DNA of 64,000 nt, from contig NZ_CP011382.1 of NCBI RefSeq assembly GCF_000734895.2, forward strand, positions 1,342,700 to 1,406,699, given 5' to 3'. The position numbers and the translations under genes were made by a program. Below the pieces are notes generated by a model. That model saw only the letters and a program-made list of their open reading frames with translations, did no database searches and was not told the DNA's origin. Below are positions 7,780 to 17,406 of the stretch, piece by piece; positions within the stretch are counted from its first letter, which is position 1; each line of letters begins with the position of its first letter. The DNA comes from Calothrix sp. 336/3 (GTDB lineage Bacteria; Cyanobacteriota; Cyanobacteriia; Cyanobacteriales; Nostocaceae).

Positions 7780-8193
7780 ATGGCTAGAAGAAGCGGTGGG
7801 TTATTCAGGGAGTTTCAGGAATTTGCCCTCAAAGGCAATGTGGTAGATTTGGCGATCGCCGTCATTATCGGTGGAGCTTTCGGCAAAATCGTGGAGTCTT
7901 TCACCACAGATGTGATTATGCCTCTGATTAACCCCCTAGTCTCTATGGCGGGTAAAGATTGGCGCACTTTTGCTGTCGGTCCAGGTATCCTTGTAGGAAA
8001 ATTTCTCGGTACCGTTTTAGATTTTTTAATTATTGCTTTCGTGCTGTTTCTTGCTATTCGTGCCATCAATCGCTTCAAACGCAAAGAAGAAGTCGAAGCA
8101 GCAGCAGCACCTCCCGACCCCAATATTGTTGCCCAAGAACGGCTAACTGATGCCCTAGATCGCTTAAATACAACTATGCAGTCACGGGGATAG
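7780..8193 (+). CDS. mscL: Large-conductance mechanosensitive channel MscL
   Basis: MscL forms a homopentameric inner-membrane pore that opens under osmotic downshock. The 137-residue product matches the family length (about 136). It has the conserved FALKGNVVDLAIAVIIGGAFG first helix (residues about 10-45), a short periplasmic loop, a second helix (about 70-95) and a basic RFKRKEE segment. A C-terminal amphipathic tail follows (RLTDALDRLNTTM). The ATG at 7780 is chosen because GGGAAGG lies 5-6 bp upstream; an in-frame TTG at 7759 has less support. The gene stands alone. Confidence 0.95.
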   Translation: MARRSGGLFREFQEFALKGNVVDLAIAVIIGGAFGKIVESFTTDVIMPLINPLVSMAGKDWRTFAVGPGILVGKFLGTVLDFLIIAFVLFLAIRAINRFKRKEEVEAAAAPPDPNIVAQERLTDALDRLNTTMQSRG

Positions 8194-8203
8194 GAACTAG
8201 TAC

Positions 8204-8283
8204 CGTAATTCGTAATTCGTAATTCGTAATTCGTAATTCGTAATTCGTAATGCTCCCTGCGGGAGAGCTACGCTAACGTAATT
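8204..8283. repeat. Composite repeat: (CGTAATT)6 plus palindrome
   Basis: Six full copies of the heptamer CGTAATT (8204-8245) are followed by the palindrome CTCCC-TGC-GGGAG (8253-8265) and AGCTACGCTAACGTAATTAC. The same composite occurs reversed at 42824-42912 and in shorter form at 17921-17963, 38331-38373 and 50850-50897. It lies just after mscL. Confidence 0.85.
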
Positions 8284-8419
8284 ACTTTGCCGCAAGTGTT
8301 TCAGACATTTGGAATGGGTGGTTTATTTCAGCCGCCCTGTACTAGTTAGGAGATGAGGGAAGGGGACAGGGTAAAGATATTTACCTCTCAACTGTCACCC
8401 ATTCCCCATCACCCATTAT

Positions 8420-10093
8420 CTATTTTGCAGTTTTTGGCTTGAGTGCCAGTAGCATTTCTACTTGACTGCTAGACTTATCAGGGCTGGCTGCTGTCACACC
8501 AAACCCCTTGATAGAAGCGAGAATAGCACTAGCTTCGGCGGGTACGGTTTGTTTTTGAGCAGAATAGAAACGGTTAACTAGGGTCATGGTTTTGTCCATG
8601 TCTAGATAGAAATAACCACCGTTGGGTTTCTGTAAAGAACCTGTAATTGCTTTGAAACTGTCGCTTTTATCTAAAGATTGACTAGGAGGAGTGGCGATCG
8701 CCTCTGCAATGGGACCACCTAAAGCCACAAACAGAGTTTTGTCATCTAGCCAACCATGGGAAACTACTGCACCCTGACCAGGGACTTGCCACTCAGTGAT
8801 ATTCTTACCACCCAGATTTGCTTGAGCAACATTTACCCGTTGGCTTTTTGCCCAGGTATCCAGTTTAGTAAAAGTACCCTCTGCGGTTTTGCGATCGCTA
8901 GTATGGAAAATCATCGCTCCACCAAAACCCACAGGGGCTAAAATACCCTTATCAGAAGGAATTGCGGCAATGCCAAACTCCCCACTCATCCAGCCAAAAA
9001 CTTCCTTATCGAGGTCAAGATTGACGGCAGTTTTCAACTGGGTGCGTGCTTGTTCTAATACTTGCTTGATTTCTGGGTAATCCTTCGACTGCTCAACCAT
9101 CGCTGACCACCAAGTGCTGACACCTTGTCCACTGACTAAAGCAATGGTATCCCCAGGTAATTGGGAAACAACCTTACTATCTGTATTTTGATACTGAAAC
9201 TTCACCAACTGTGGATCTAAATTTGCCACAGCTTTCATTCTAATACCCGCATCATCGATACCCACGCCAGCAACCATTGATTTGACTTGCTTCAACTGTT
9301 TCAAGGTTTGGGGAGTCAATTGAGCTTTTGCTTGGGGATTAGTGGCAACTAATTGCTCTATCATCCCAGAATAATTCGGTACGTAGATTTGTGCCAGGGT
9401 ATTTTGTAACTCTACACCCTTACTCAGGACAGCATTTGCCCCTTCCTTACTGGCAAAGGATGGTTCTCCTTTAGAGGTATCAATTGCCTGCTCAACCAAG
9501 TTTTTTTCCTGGGAAAATACCACATAATCCTTAACAATGGCGCTGTAGGTGGGTTTACCCTTCCCAGAGGTTTCGGTGATTTTCTCACCTTTGTAGTCAA
9601 TTTCCTTAGAAGTGACGGTTTTATCTGCCTTTAACTTATTAGCAAAGTCTAAGGCTTTTAATTTATCTTTGATACCCACCACCATCAGGACATTCGGTTC
9701 CTGGGTTTGGGGAGTATTGAGATTTGCTTGAGCTGGTTTTGCCGCAGTTGGTGGTAATAAAGCAACCATCACCCCACCAACCCAAGGTTTTAAGTCTTTG
9801 TCGTAGGAAATGCCACTATCAGCCATTCCCTTATTCATTTCTTCTAAACCTTTATTTACCAGCTTTTGTGCTTCGGGAGTCCCAAACTGTTCTAATTTTG
9901 CCCATGCTTGGGGGTCAGTAGAAATATAGGTTGCCATGACTGCATCATCTGGCACCACCTTAGCACTACCAACCGCCCCAGAAATATCTCCTGAAGGTCC
10001 CCCTTTGAGATACATGTAAGCACCAATACCACCGATGGCAATGACAGCAGCACCAACGGCAGGAACAATAAATTTAGCTTTACCTTGTGACAT
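8420..10093 (-). CDS. DUF3352 domain-containing protein
   Basis: The 557-residue protein has one N-terminal membrane segment (about 9-30, FIVPAVGAAVIAIGGIGAYMYL) and a long extracytoplasmic DUF3352 region. The family is common and conserved in cyanobacteria and has no established function. Recognition is from the start MSQGK...PAVGAAVIAIGG...VPDDAVMATYISTDP and the GYFYLDMDKTM segment. The protein is probably anchored in the plasma or thylakoid membrane facing outward or lumenal. It is flanked by gaps on both sides and is probably monocistronic. Confidence 0.8.
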   Translation of the reverse strand: MSQGKAKFIVPAVGAAVIAIGGIGAYMYLKGGPSGDISGAVGSAKVVPDDAVMATYISTDPQAWAKLEQFGTPEAQKLVNKGLEEMNKGMADSGISYDKDLKPWVGGVMVALLPPTAAKPAQANLNTPQTQEPNVLMVVGIKDKLKALDFANKLKADKTVTSKEIDYKGEKITETSGKGKPTYSAIVKDYVVFSQEKNLVEQAIDTSKGEPSFASKEGANAVLSKGVELQNTLAQIYVPNYSGMIEQLVATNPQAKAQLTPQTLKQLKQVKSMVAGVGIDDAGIRMKAVANLDPQLVKFQYQNTDSKVVSQLPGDTIALVSGQGVSTWWSAMVEQSKDYPEIKQVLEQARTQLKTAVNLDLDKEVFGWMSGEFGIAAIPSDKGILAPVGFGGAMIFHTSDRKTAEGTFTKLDTWAKSQRVNVAQANLGGKNITEWQVPGQGAVVSHGWLDDKTLFVALGGPIAEAIATPPSQSLDKSDSFKAITGSLQKPNGGYFYLDMDKTMTLVNRFYSAQKQTVPAEASAILASIKGFGVTAASPDKSSSQVEMLLALKPKTAK

Positions 10094-10657
10094 CGTAATT
10101 CATAATCCTTTGACTTAAATTTTCCTTGATGCTCAGAGATACGTCATTGTGGTGTTTGCGGATATGGGAGCAGTGAGGGGAAGGTAAAAGGATGTTTATG
10201 TCAAGCCATAAATATCACCCATCACCTAATTACCCATTTCCAACTTCAACAGTAGGAAGAGGGAATCCGCAAATGGTATATTAGACCTCTTGCAAAAAAT
10301 CGATTTTTGAGTGTTATGGAAGAGGACAAAGGACTTCTCTGTCATACAAACAGTTAATTAGTAAGGGATAAACCTCCTTTACCCCGACTTGTGCAAGAAG
10401 TCTATTTTTCATCTCCGAAAATTCCTGCTTGTCGCAAGGAAGGTACTCTCAAAAATATCAGAGTATATTTTTTAAGAGTCAGAGAAGGGTTACGCCTTAA
10501 GCTAGGCGATCGCTATACAATCAGTTCCAATTTTTGCCAAAATACTTCATCTAGGCGTTTTTGGTGCTGTTCTCCTGACTCACTCAGGGTGTAAGGGAGT
10601 TGTTCCCTGAATTGAATCTAGATAGAGTTTCTCAGATTAAAAGGTCAATAGGCATCA
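10094..10657. other. Divergent intergenic region holding a small MITE
   Basis: Between the DUF3352 gene and the aminopeptidase lies a 123-bp inverted-repeat element (10282-10404), plus HIP1 and purine-rich stretches. A 67-codon frame from 10391 starts inside the element and has no recognisable product. Confidence 0.6.
10282..10404. mobile_element. Candidate MITE with 13-bp terminal inverted repeats
   Basis: The left end TAGACCTCTTGCA (10282-10294) and right end TGCAAGAAGTCTA (10392-10404) match in 12 of 13 positions as inverted repeats. Both ends carry TA, which would fit a TA target duplication. The interior (97 bp) has no ORF. The parent transposase is not in the window. Confidence 0.55.
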
Positions 10658-13255
10658 ATGTCTCATTTTTATTTTGATACAGAAAATTCTCGGCATAAAT
10701 CCTTTGAGTTACCAGGTGCAAAACCACACTATAATCCTGATCGCCCTGGACAAGTGGAACATATTTTCCTCGATCTTGACTTGAATATTCCTGACCAAAG
10801 TTTTCAAGGCAAGTGTAACATTACTCTCTCGCCTATCCGTAATGGTATTGACCATTTAATTTTGGATGGGGTGAATTTGCGGATTGCTTCAGTTATGGTT
10901 GATGATGTCATCCAAAAATATGACTATGACGGGGAAAAGTTATCAATTTACTTGAGTACACCCACTCAAATAGACAAAAAAATAGTTGTGGCGATCGCCT
11001 ATGCTGTGGAAAAACCCCAACGTGGTATCTATTTTATTCAGCCAGACAAAAATTATCCCCAGAAACCTACCCAAGTTTGGACTCAAGGGGAGGATGAAGA
11101 CTCACGTTTTTGGTTCCCTTGCTTCGATTATCCCGGACAATTGTCAAAGAGTGAAATTCGCGTTCGTGTTCCCAAACCCTTGAGAGCTATCTCTAACGGT
11201 GAATTAATCTCCATCACAGAAGAAGCCCACCATCAAATTTACCACTGGTCACAACAGCAAATTCACCCTACCTACTTGATGACCCTCGCTGTCGGTGATT
11301 TTGCGGAGATTCGGGACGAGTGGCGAGGTAAACCTGTCACCTACTACGTAGAAAAGGGTCGGGAAGAGGACGGCAAACGCAGTATGGGGAAAACTCCCCG
11401 GATGATGGAATTTCTCAGCGAGAAATATGGTTATCTTTACCCTTACCCCAAGTATGCTCAAGTCTGCGTTGATGACTTTATTTTTGGGGGGATGGAAAAT
11501 ACTTCTACCACCCTGCTCACAGATAGATGTTTGCTAGATGAACGGGCAATTATTGATAATCGTAACACCGAGAGTTTAGTAGTTCATGAGCTTGCCCACC
11601 AATGGTTTGGAGATTTGGTGGTGATTAAGCATTGGTCCCATGCTTGGATTAAGGAAGGTATGGCTTCCTACTCTGAGGTGATGTGGACGGAACAGGAGTA
11701 TGGAGCCCAGGAAGCAACGTATTATCGGTTACATGAGGCTCGCAGCTACTTAGCAGAAGATAGTGGGCGTTACCGTCGTCCCATGGTGACTCACATTTAC
11801 CGCGAAGCCATCGAATTGTACGATCGCCACATCTACGAGAAGGGGTCATGTGTGTATCATATGATTCGCACAGAGTTAGGTGATGAGTTATTTTGGCAGG
11901 CAATGCAGACATTTGTGCAAGATAACGCCCACCGTACGGTAGAAACTGTAGATTTATTACGGGCGATTGAAAAGGCGACGGGGAGAAATTTATTATTTTT
12001 GTTTGACCAGTATGTCTTCCGTGGTGGTCATCCTGATTATAAAGTGGCTTACAGCTGGGATGGGGATGCCAAATTAGCCAAGGTGACAGTCACCCAAACC
12101 CAGGCAACAGAAGGAAATAGCCCCCATCAAAATGGTTTATTTGATTTGAAGATTCCCATCGGTTTTGGTTATCGTCAAGACAATCAACCCCCCAAACTAC
12201 AAACTTTCCCGGTACGGGTGCACGAGAAAGAGCAAAGTTTTTATTTCCCCCTAGAGACTAAACCCGATTTTGTCAGTTTTGATGTGGGTAATAATTACCT
12301 GAAAACCGTATCCTTGGAATATGCTTTACCAGAACTCAAAGCCCAGTTAGAATTAGACCCAAACCCGATTTCGCGGATTTATGCAGCAGAAGCATTGGCG
12401 AAAAAAGGTGGCTTAGAAGCGGTGAATATTTTGGCTACTGCTTTGCGTGGGGATAATTTTTGGGGTGTGCGGGTGGAAGTTGCCCGACAATTGGCAGAAA
12501 TTAAACTAGATCAGGTTTTTACCGCTTTGTTACCTGGTTTAGAGGATGAAAGTGCTTTCGTGCGTCGAGGGGTGATTGAGGCTTTAGGAACTATTAAAAC
12601 CTACGATAGTTATCAAGCAATTAAAGCTGTCATCAAAGGTGGAGATAGTAGTTATTATGTTGAAGCCACAGCTGCCAGGGTTTTGGGGGGAATTGCCGCA
12701 GCCCATACCCAGGATAAACCCAAGGAAGAGAAAGTTATTAAGCTGCTGAAATCTGTTTTGACAGAAAGAGCAGGGTGGAATGAGGTAGTACGCAGTGGGG
12801 CGATCGCCGGATTAGCTACCCTGAAAACCTCCGAAGCAGCCCTAGATTTAATCCTAGAATACACCCAAGTCGGTGTCCCCCAAGCCCTGCGTTTGTCTGC
12901 AATTCGCGCTTTAGGTAAAATTTCCGTCGGGCAAACTCCCCCAAACCTAGAGCGCATCCTAGAAACCCTCTCAGCATTGAGTCGAGAGACATTTTTCCTC
13001 ACCCAAGTTGCCGTAGTCGTCGCCCTAGGGCAAATGGAGACACCAAAGGCAATCGGTACACTGCGATCGCTCAAAGAACAAAGCCCTGATGCACGAGTAC
13101 GACGCTACGCAGAAGAGGAAATTACCAAAGTACAAAAAAATATCGGTACCGATAATGCTGTACGACAACTTCGCACAGAATTAGACGAAATGAAAAAACA
13201 AAACCAAGAACTTCGCAGTCGTTTAGAAAATTTGGAAGCCAAATCTAAGGAGTAA
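10658..13255 (+). CDS. M1 family aminopeptidase with C-terminal HEAT repeats
   Basis: This is a zinc metallopeptidase removing N-terminal residues from peptides. The 865-residue product has the GGMEN exopeptidase motif (about 277-281), the zinc site HELAHQWFGD (His310, His314) and the downstream ligand Glu in WIKEGMASYSE (about 333). From about residue 565 to 830 the sequence becomes ARM/HEAT-like repeats (for example LEAVNILATALRGDNFWGVRVEVARQLAEI). A short coiled coil ends the protein (RQLRTELDEMKKQNQELRSR). No signal peptide is seen, so it is probably cytoplasmic. The HEAT region may recruit partners or substrates. Confidence 0.9.
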   Translation: MSHFYFDTENSRHKSFELPGAKPHYNPDRPGQVEHIFLDLDLNIPDQSFQGKCNITLSPIRNGIDHLILDGVNLRIASVMVDDVIQKYDYDGEKLSIYLSTPTQIDKKIVVAIAYAVEKPQRGIYFIQPDKNYPQKPTQVWTQGEDEDSRFWFPCFDYPGQLSKSEIRVRVPKPLRAISNGELISITEEAHHQIYHWSQQQIHPTYLMTLAVGDFAEIRDEWRGKPVTYYVEKGREEDGKRSMGKTPRMMEFLSEKYGYLYPYPKYAQVCVDDFIFGGMENTSTTLLTDRCLLDERAIIDNRNTESLVVHELAHQWFGDLVVIKHWSHAWIKEGMASYSEVMWTEQEYGAQEATYYRLHEARSYLAEDSGRYRRPMVTHIYREAIELYDRHIYEKGSCVYHMIRTELGDELFWQAMQTFVQDNAHRTVETVDLLRAIEKATGRNLLFLFDQYVFRGGHPDYKVAYSWDGDAKLAKVTVTQTQATEGNSPHQNGLFDLKIPIGFGYRQDNQPPKLQTFPVRVHEKEQSFYFPLETKPDFVSFDVGNNYLKTVSLEYALPELKAQLELDPNPISRIYAAEALAKKGGLEAVNILATALRGDNFWGVRVEVARQLAEIKLDQVFTALLPGLEDESAFVRRGVIEALGTIKTYDSYQAIKAVIKGGDSSYYVEATAARVLGGIAAAHTQDKPKEEKVIKLLKSVLTERAGWNEVVRSGAIAGLATLKTSEAALDLILEYTQVGVPQALRLSAIRALGKISVGQTPPNLERILETLSALSRETFFLTQVAVVVALGQMETPKAIGTLRSLKEQSPDARVRRYAEEEITKVQKNIGTDNAVRQLRTELDEMKKQNQELRSRLENLEAKSKE

Positions 13256-13291
13256 TTGGCAACCGCAGCTACATGATATAAGTCTTGGAGT

Positions 13292-13323
13292 GCGGGGAGA
13301 AGCGCCTTGGGTGGATTCCCCGC
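13292..13323 (+). terminator. Possible terminator after the aminopeptidase
   Basis: Arms GCGGGGA (13292-13298) and TCCCCGC (13317-13323) enclose an 18-nt loop, followed by only a short TTT. It lies between convergent genes. The long loop and short T tract keep confidence low. Confidence 0.35.
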
Positions 13324-13439
13324 TTTCTAGCGATTTACAGTAATTCTCCAAAATAACCAGACCCACCATCCCTACAATTTCCCAAACCATCAGCCGGATT
13401 CTCAACCGTCAATATACCATTATTTCTTTTGTGGACTTA

Positions 13440-14651
13440 CTAGGGTAGGGCGATCGCAAAACAACTACCTACCCCCAACTCGCTGGTTAAGGAAACTTCT
13501 CCCCCATGCAATTCTACAATGCGTTTAACTAAAGTTAGCCCTAACCCCGTACCTTCATACTTGCGATTAAGATTACTATCGAGTTGAATGAAAGGCTCAA
13601 ATACTCTCTTAATATCTTCAGCCGCGATACCCATTCCTGTATCTTTGACAAAAATTTGGAGATAATTTTGTTGCTGAATTGTGATTGGATAAATGACTTC
13701 TAAAGTAATAGCTCCTCCTTCGGGGGTAAATTTCACTGCATTATTCAGGAGATTAATTAATACTTGGCGAATTCGTCGTTCATCCATGCGGAAATTTGGC
13801 AAATCTACAGGAACTTTACTTTCTAAATGAATTGATTTTTTGCTAGCTTGAGGTTGAATAAATTCAAGACTTTGTTGACACAGGGGTATAATTGCGGTGT
13901 TGGTGTAGTTTAATTCAATCTGTCCTGATACAATTTTAGAGACATCAAGAATATCGTTAATCAATTCGAGTAGATGGTTTCCACTACGCTCGACTGTAGC
14001 CAGGGCTTGAAATTGTTTTTCGTTAATTTCTCCAAAAATTTCCTCCTGCAATGATTCCGTCATCCCTAAAATTGCATTTAATGGTGTACGCAATTCGTGA
14101 CTCATGGTAGCAAGAAACTCGTCCTTAAGACGGGTACTTTGAATTAGTTCTTCATTAGTCTTTTCTAACAATCGGTTGATTTTCTGGAGTTGGCGATTTT
14201 GTTCTGCTAATTGTTGTGCTTGTAGATAATTTTCTTGTTTTAAAAGTTTTTGTAAGCGACTAAGATCTAAATGAGTTGAAATCCGAGCTAAAACTTCTTC
14301 TGTTTGGAAGGGTTTAGTTATATAGTCTACTCCACCTACCGTAAAAGCTTTGACTTTATCTAGTATTTCATCTAAAGCACTGATAAATATAACTGGAATA
14401 TCACGAGTTGTTTCATTTGCTTTCAACTGTTGACAGACTTCATAGCCGTTCATATTGGGCATTTGAATATCTAGCAAAATTAAAGCCGGAGCCGCATGTT
14501 GAATCCCTACTATTCCTAGCTTTCCACTGGGAAATGGTCGGACTAGATAACCATTTTCTTTTAACAGATTGGTTAGTAAATGTAGGTTGGCGGGGGTGTC
14601 GTCGATAACAACAATTTCAATTGGAGTATTTCCATTATTAATAAAATTCAT
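13440..14651 (-). CDS. Response regulator-histidine kinase hybrid (REC-HisKA-HATPase)
   Basis: The 403-residue soluble protein has an N-terminal receiver domain (about 11-127; acceptor Asp61 in ILLDIQMPNMNGY, Lys113). A coiled linker (130-175) leads to a HisKA domain with phospho-His185 in ATMSHELRTPL. A C-terminal HATPase contains NAVKFTPEGG (N box), DTGMGI and EGTGLGL. Receiver-first kinases of this kind usually accept a phosphate from another kinase. Its start is 16 bp after the stop of the next kinase gene, so the pair forms an operon and probably a phosphorelay. The final target is not in the window. Confidence 0.9.
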   Translation of the reverse strand: MNFINNGNTPIEIVVIDDTPANLHLLTNLLKENGYLVRPFPSGKLGIVGIQHAAPALILLDIQMPNMNGYEVCQQLKANETTRDIPVIFISALDEILDKVKAFTVGGVDYITKPFQTEEVLARISTHLDLSRLQKLLKQENYLQAQQLAEQNRQLQKINRLLEKTNEELIQSTRLKDEFLATMSHELRTPLNAILGMTESLQEEIFGEINEKQFQALATVERSGNHLLELINDILDVSKIVSGQIELNYTNTAIIPLCQQSLEFIQPQASKKSIHLESKVPVDLPNFRMDERRIRQVLINLLNNAVKFTPEGGAITLEVIYPITIQQQNYLQIFVKDTGMGIAAEDIKRVFEPFIQLDSNLNRKYEGTGLGLTLVKRIVELHGGEVSLTSELGVGSCFAIALP

Positions 14652-14667
14652 TTTCTGAGTCTACTTC

Positions 14668-16722
14668 TCATATTTTAATTTTACCAATTAGATGCAAAAC
14701 TTTTTCATATTCAAAGTTGTGTAAACAAGAGTCAATTGCCTGAGACAGAGAAACGTTATGGATTGAAATTTCTTGAACTACCTGAGCAATTAAATCCAGA
14801 TTAGAAGTAATCACCGCTTCTTGGAGTTGCTCTAATAGCTGGGGTGGAAGTTGGGCGATCGCCTCGGCAGTTAAAATTTCTTTTTGGGACATTTCAGAAG
14901 TTGTAATTACTGTCAAGTCTTCGTAAATAAAATTCACACCCAGATGTTTATGCATTGCCTGAAAAATTTCTTCCTCGCGGAAAGGTTTTCTCAAAAAATC
15001 ATCGCATCCCGCAGAAAGTACCACAGCTTTTTCTTCTTCCAATACGCTAGCTGTAAGGGCAATAATTACAGTTGCTTGTCCTTGTGTGGTGCCTTTAATT
15101 TTTTGAGTAGCTTCGTAACCATCCATGACAGGCATTCGCATATCCATCCAAATCAAGTGGGGTTTCCACTTTTCCCAAATATTAATCGCTTCTTGCCCAT
15201 TATTTGCTTCTTGAAGTTGAAATCCCAGAGGAGAAAGCAACTTAATTAATAGTTGACGATTCAAGGGTTTATCATCAACTATCAGCAGGCGATAAGTTGG
15301 TTGATTGGCAGCTACAGCAATTACACGCCGAGTGGGTTGTTGCGTCTCAATTTGATTAGCATCAACTTCTGTGACTTGAATATCAAAGAAAAATGTTGTA
15401 CCTTTGTTGACCTGACTTTTAACTTGAATATCTCCTCCCATGAGACGAACAAATTGACGACTAATAGATAATCCTAGTCCAGTTCCTTCCTGTGCTTGTT
15501 TTCCCGTTGCTGTTTGGCTAAAAGCTTCAAAAAGGTTCCCTAATTCTTCTGGAGCAATTCCCCTGCCCGAGTCTTCAATTTCAAATTTTAAAGTGTAAGT
15601 ATTTTCCTGAAATGCTTCTAGGTTTAGGTGGGAAGAAATAATATTTTTTTGATGAGAAACTCTCAGAATAATACCACCATTTTGAGTAAATTTGATGGCG
15701 TTATTAATGAGATTAATCAATACTTGGCGTAATTTAACTTCATCGGTACGCATATAGCGTATCATCTCAGGTTGGTAGTCCATAATCAACTGGAGATTTT
15801 TTTCTTCAGCTTTGATTTGGAACATATCATGAATATCATCTAGCAACTGGTGGAAGTCAAAGTTTTTGCCGTTGAGAGTAGTTTTACCAGCTTCAATTTT
15901 CGAGAGGTCGAGGATATTATTAATTAGGGTTAAAAGATGTTCGCCACTACGATAAATAATACCAACATTCTCTTGATGTTCCCTCCCCAGAGTTTGAGAG
16001 CGAGTCATAATTTGAGCAAAACCCATAATCGCATTGAGAGGAGAGCGTAACTCATGACTCATATTCGCCAAAAAATCACTTTTGGCACGATTGGCAGCAT
16101 CTGCAATCTCGATGGAATGCTGTAGTTCTATGGTACGTTGTTGTACCCGCTCTTCGAGAGTCTCATTGAGTTGCTTGAGGTAGAACTCTGCTTGTCTTTG
16201 GGCAATTGCACCACCAATACTACCAGCGATCGCCATCAATACAATTTGTGCTGTCTCATCCCAATCCCGCTCCAGATGACAATCATCAAAACCAACAAAT
16301 CCCCAAAAGCGATCGCGAATAAAGATTGGTACCACCAAAATTGATAAAATTCCCTGGGGTTCTAGCACCATCCGCTCACTAGTAGGAAAATCAGCAATTT
16401 TACCTACAACTGATTTTTGCCGAGATAGTAATTCATACCATCTGGGGAAAAAAGCCTCATAGCAAAGGTTTTGCAGATCTGGATTATCAATTTCCGGAAC
16501 TATTCCTTCAGCCACCCATTCCCAACGCTGACTCATCACATTTTTTCCTGTTCCTGGGTGGGGGTGATTTTCAAAGATGTAGATGCGATCAACTTCCGTT
16601 GCTTGACCCAAGGTATTTAATGCTGCTTGAATTGACTGATGAAAGTCCTCAACTGTCAACATTTGATTCATTGCCACGGCAATTCCTTGGAGGAGCTTAT
16701 CACTTGCAGAAAGGGAATTCAT
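14668..16722 (-). CDS. Hybrid sensor kinase (GAF-HisKA-HATPase-REC)
   Basis: The 684-residue soluble protein begins with a GAF domain (about 20-175) carrying the YIFENHPHPGTG motif, then a coiled coil. The HisKA domain follows (His223 in NMSHELRSPL), then HATPase (NNAIKFTQNGG, DSGRGIAPEE, EGTGLGLSI). A receiver domain has acceptor Asp527 in IWMDMRMPVMDGYEA. The C-terminal 85 residues are helical, but I see no convincing Hpt histidine motif. No bilin-binding cysteine motif is evident in the GAF domain. The gene is first in a two-gene operon with the REC-kinase. The same GAF subtype occurs in the GGDEF-EAL protein at 53.9 kb. Confidence 0.9.
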   Translation of the reverse strand: MNSLSASDKLLQGIAVAMNQMLTVEDFHQSIQAALNTLGQATEVDRIYIFENHPHPGTGKNVMSQRWEWVAEGIVPEIDNPDLQNLCYEAFFPRWYELLSRQKSVVGKIADFPTSERMVLEPQGILSILVVPIFIRDRFWGFVGFDDCHLERDWDETAQIVLMAIAGSIGGAIAQRQAEFYLKQLNETLEERVQQRTIELQHSIEIADAANRAKSDFLANMSHELRSPLNAIMGFAQIMTRSQTLGREHQENVGIIYRSGEHLLTLINNILDLSKIEAGKTTLNGKNFDFHQLLDDIHDMFQIKAEEKNLQLIMDYQPEMIRYMRTDEVKLRQVLINLINNAIKFTQNGGIILRVSHQKNIISSHLNLEAFQENTYTLKFEIEDSGRGIAPEELGNLFEAFSQTATGKQAQEGTGLGLSISRQFVRLMGGDIQVKSQVNKGTTFFFDIQVTEVDANQIETQQPTRRVIAVAANQPTYRLLIVDDKPLNRQLLIKLLSPLGFQLQEANNGQEAINIWEKWKPHLIWMDMRMPVMDGYEATQKIKGTTQGQATVIIALTASVLEEEKAVVLSAGCDDFLRKPFREEEIFQAMHKHLGVNFIYEDLTVITTSEMSQKEILTAEAIAQLPPQLLEQLQEAVITSNLDLIAQVVQEISIHNVSLSQAIDSCLHNFEYEKVLHLIGKIKI

Positions 16723-17040
16723 CGTATTAATTCAACTACATTGATTAGAACCTTACCTGAGAACATGAAAGGAAAGAGCATCTATATCCCAACTTCAAGT
16801 TCATATTTAGTATTCCCGTTCAATGTTGGATAATCGCACAATCAGAGGAATTCTCATCCCCAAACAGATGATGATAGCAATTCTCTAAAATTCAGCTACC
16901 AATGGAACCGACGAAAGTATTGCTATAACTAGATTTCTGAATTATGAATCACGGAATAACTAACCTGGGCAAAACCTGTCATCCATTGCAGCGTGAAAAC
17001 AACTACATCATATTTTTGGAATTTGTTGAGAAGGAAACAG
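16723..17040. other. Intergenic region with a partial ATACCAATTC-family end
   Basis: Positions 16880-16935 (CAATTCTCTAAAATTCAGCTACCAATGG and following) resemble the left half of the element at 17855-17968. No right end and no gene is seen. Confidence 0.45.
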
Positions 17041-17406
17041 TTATTTTGATAGGGTACCTAAAGCTTTGATTTGTTCAAATTCTTTAGCCCGCTTTTGTAT
17101 TTGCTCCCCAATACGATCGCAAACTAATTCACATAAACTGAAAATCACAGGGTCACTAATAGCATAGTAGACGCTAACTCCCTTTTGCTGACGGGATATC
17201 AAACCTGCTTGAGTCAACACTTTTAAATGTTTTGAGAGATTTGGCTGTCCTAAACCCGTTGCTTCACCCATTTCAGTCACATTCATTGCACCCGTTCTCA
17301 GACAACTCAAAATCTGTAAGCGACTGGTTTCAGAAAGTACCTTGAAATACTCTGCAACAGGAGCAAGAAGTTCTGGAGAATTTTGTTGAGAAGGAGCCTT
17401 TGACAT
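17041..17406 (-). CDS. ArsR/SmtB-family winged-helix repressor
   Basis: This 121-residue regulator has the ArsR core: FKVLSETSRLQILSCL, the recognition helix GLGQPNLSKHLKVLTQAGLI (about 51-70) and the beta-wing QQKGVSVYYAI. The SmtB/ArsR metal motif ELCVCDL is absent. It has Cys35 in helix 3 and Cys92/Cys96 in the C-terminal helix (SLCELVCDRI). A Cys in each of these two places resembles BigR/SqrR persulfide sensors, so a thiol or sulfide signal is possible. That is inference. No divergent or downstream target gene adjoins it. Confidence 0.85.
   Translation of the reverse strand: MSKAPSQQNSPELLAPVAEYFKVLSETSRLQILSCLRTGAMNVTEMGEATGLGQPNLSKHLKVLTQAGLISRQQKGVSVYYAISDPVIFSLCELVCDRIGEQIQKRAKEFEQIKALGTLSK

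Noticed and set aside
10391..10594. 67-codon frame after the MITE
   Set aside because: It begins in the inverted repeat, is Arg/Ser/Cys-rich without pattern, and has no ribosome site.
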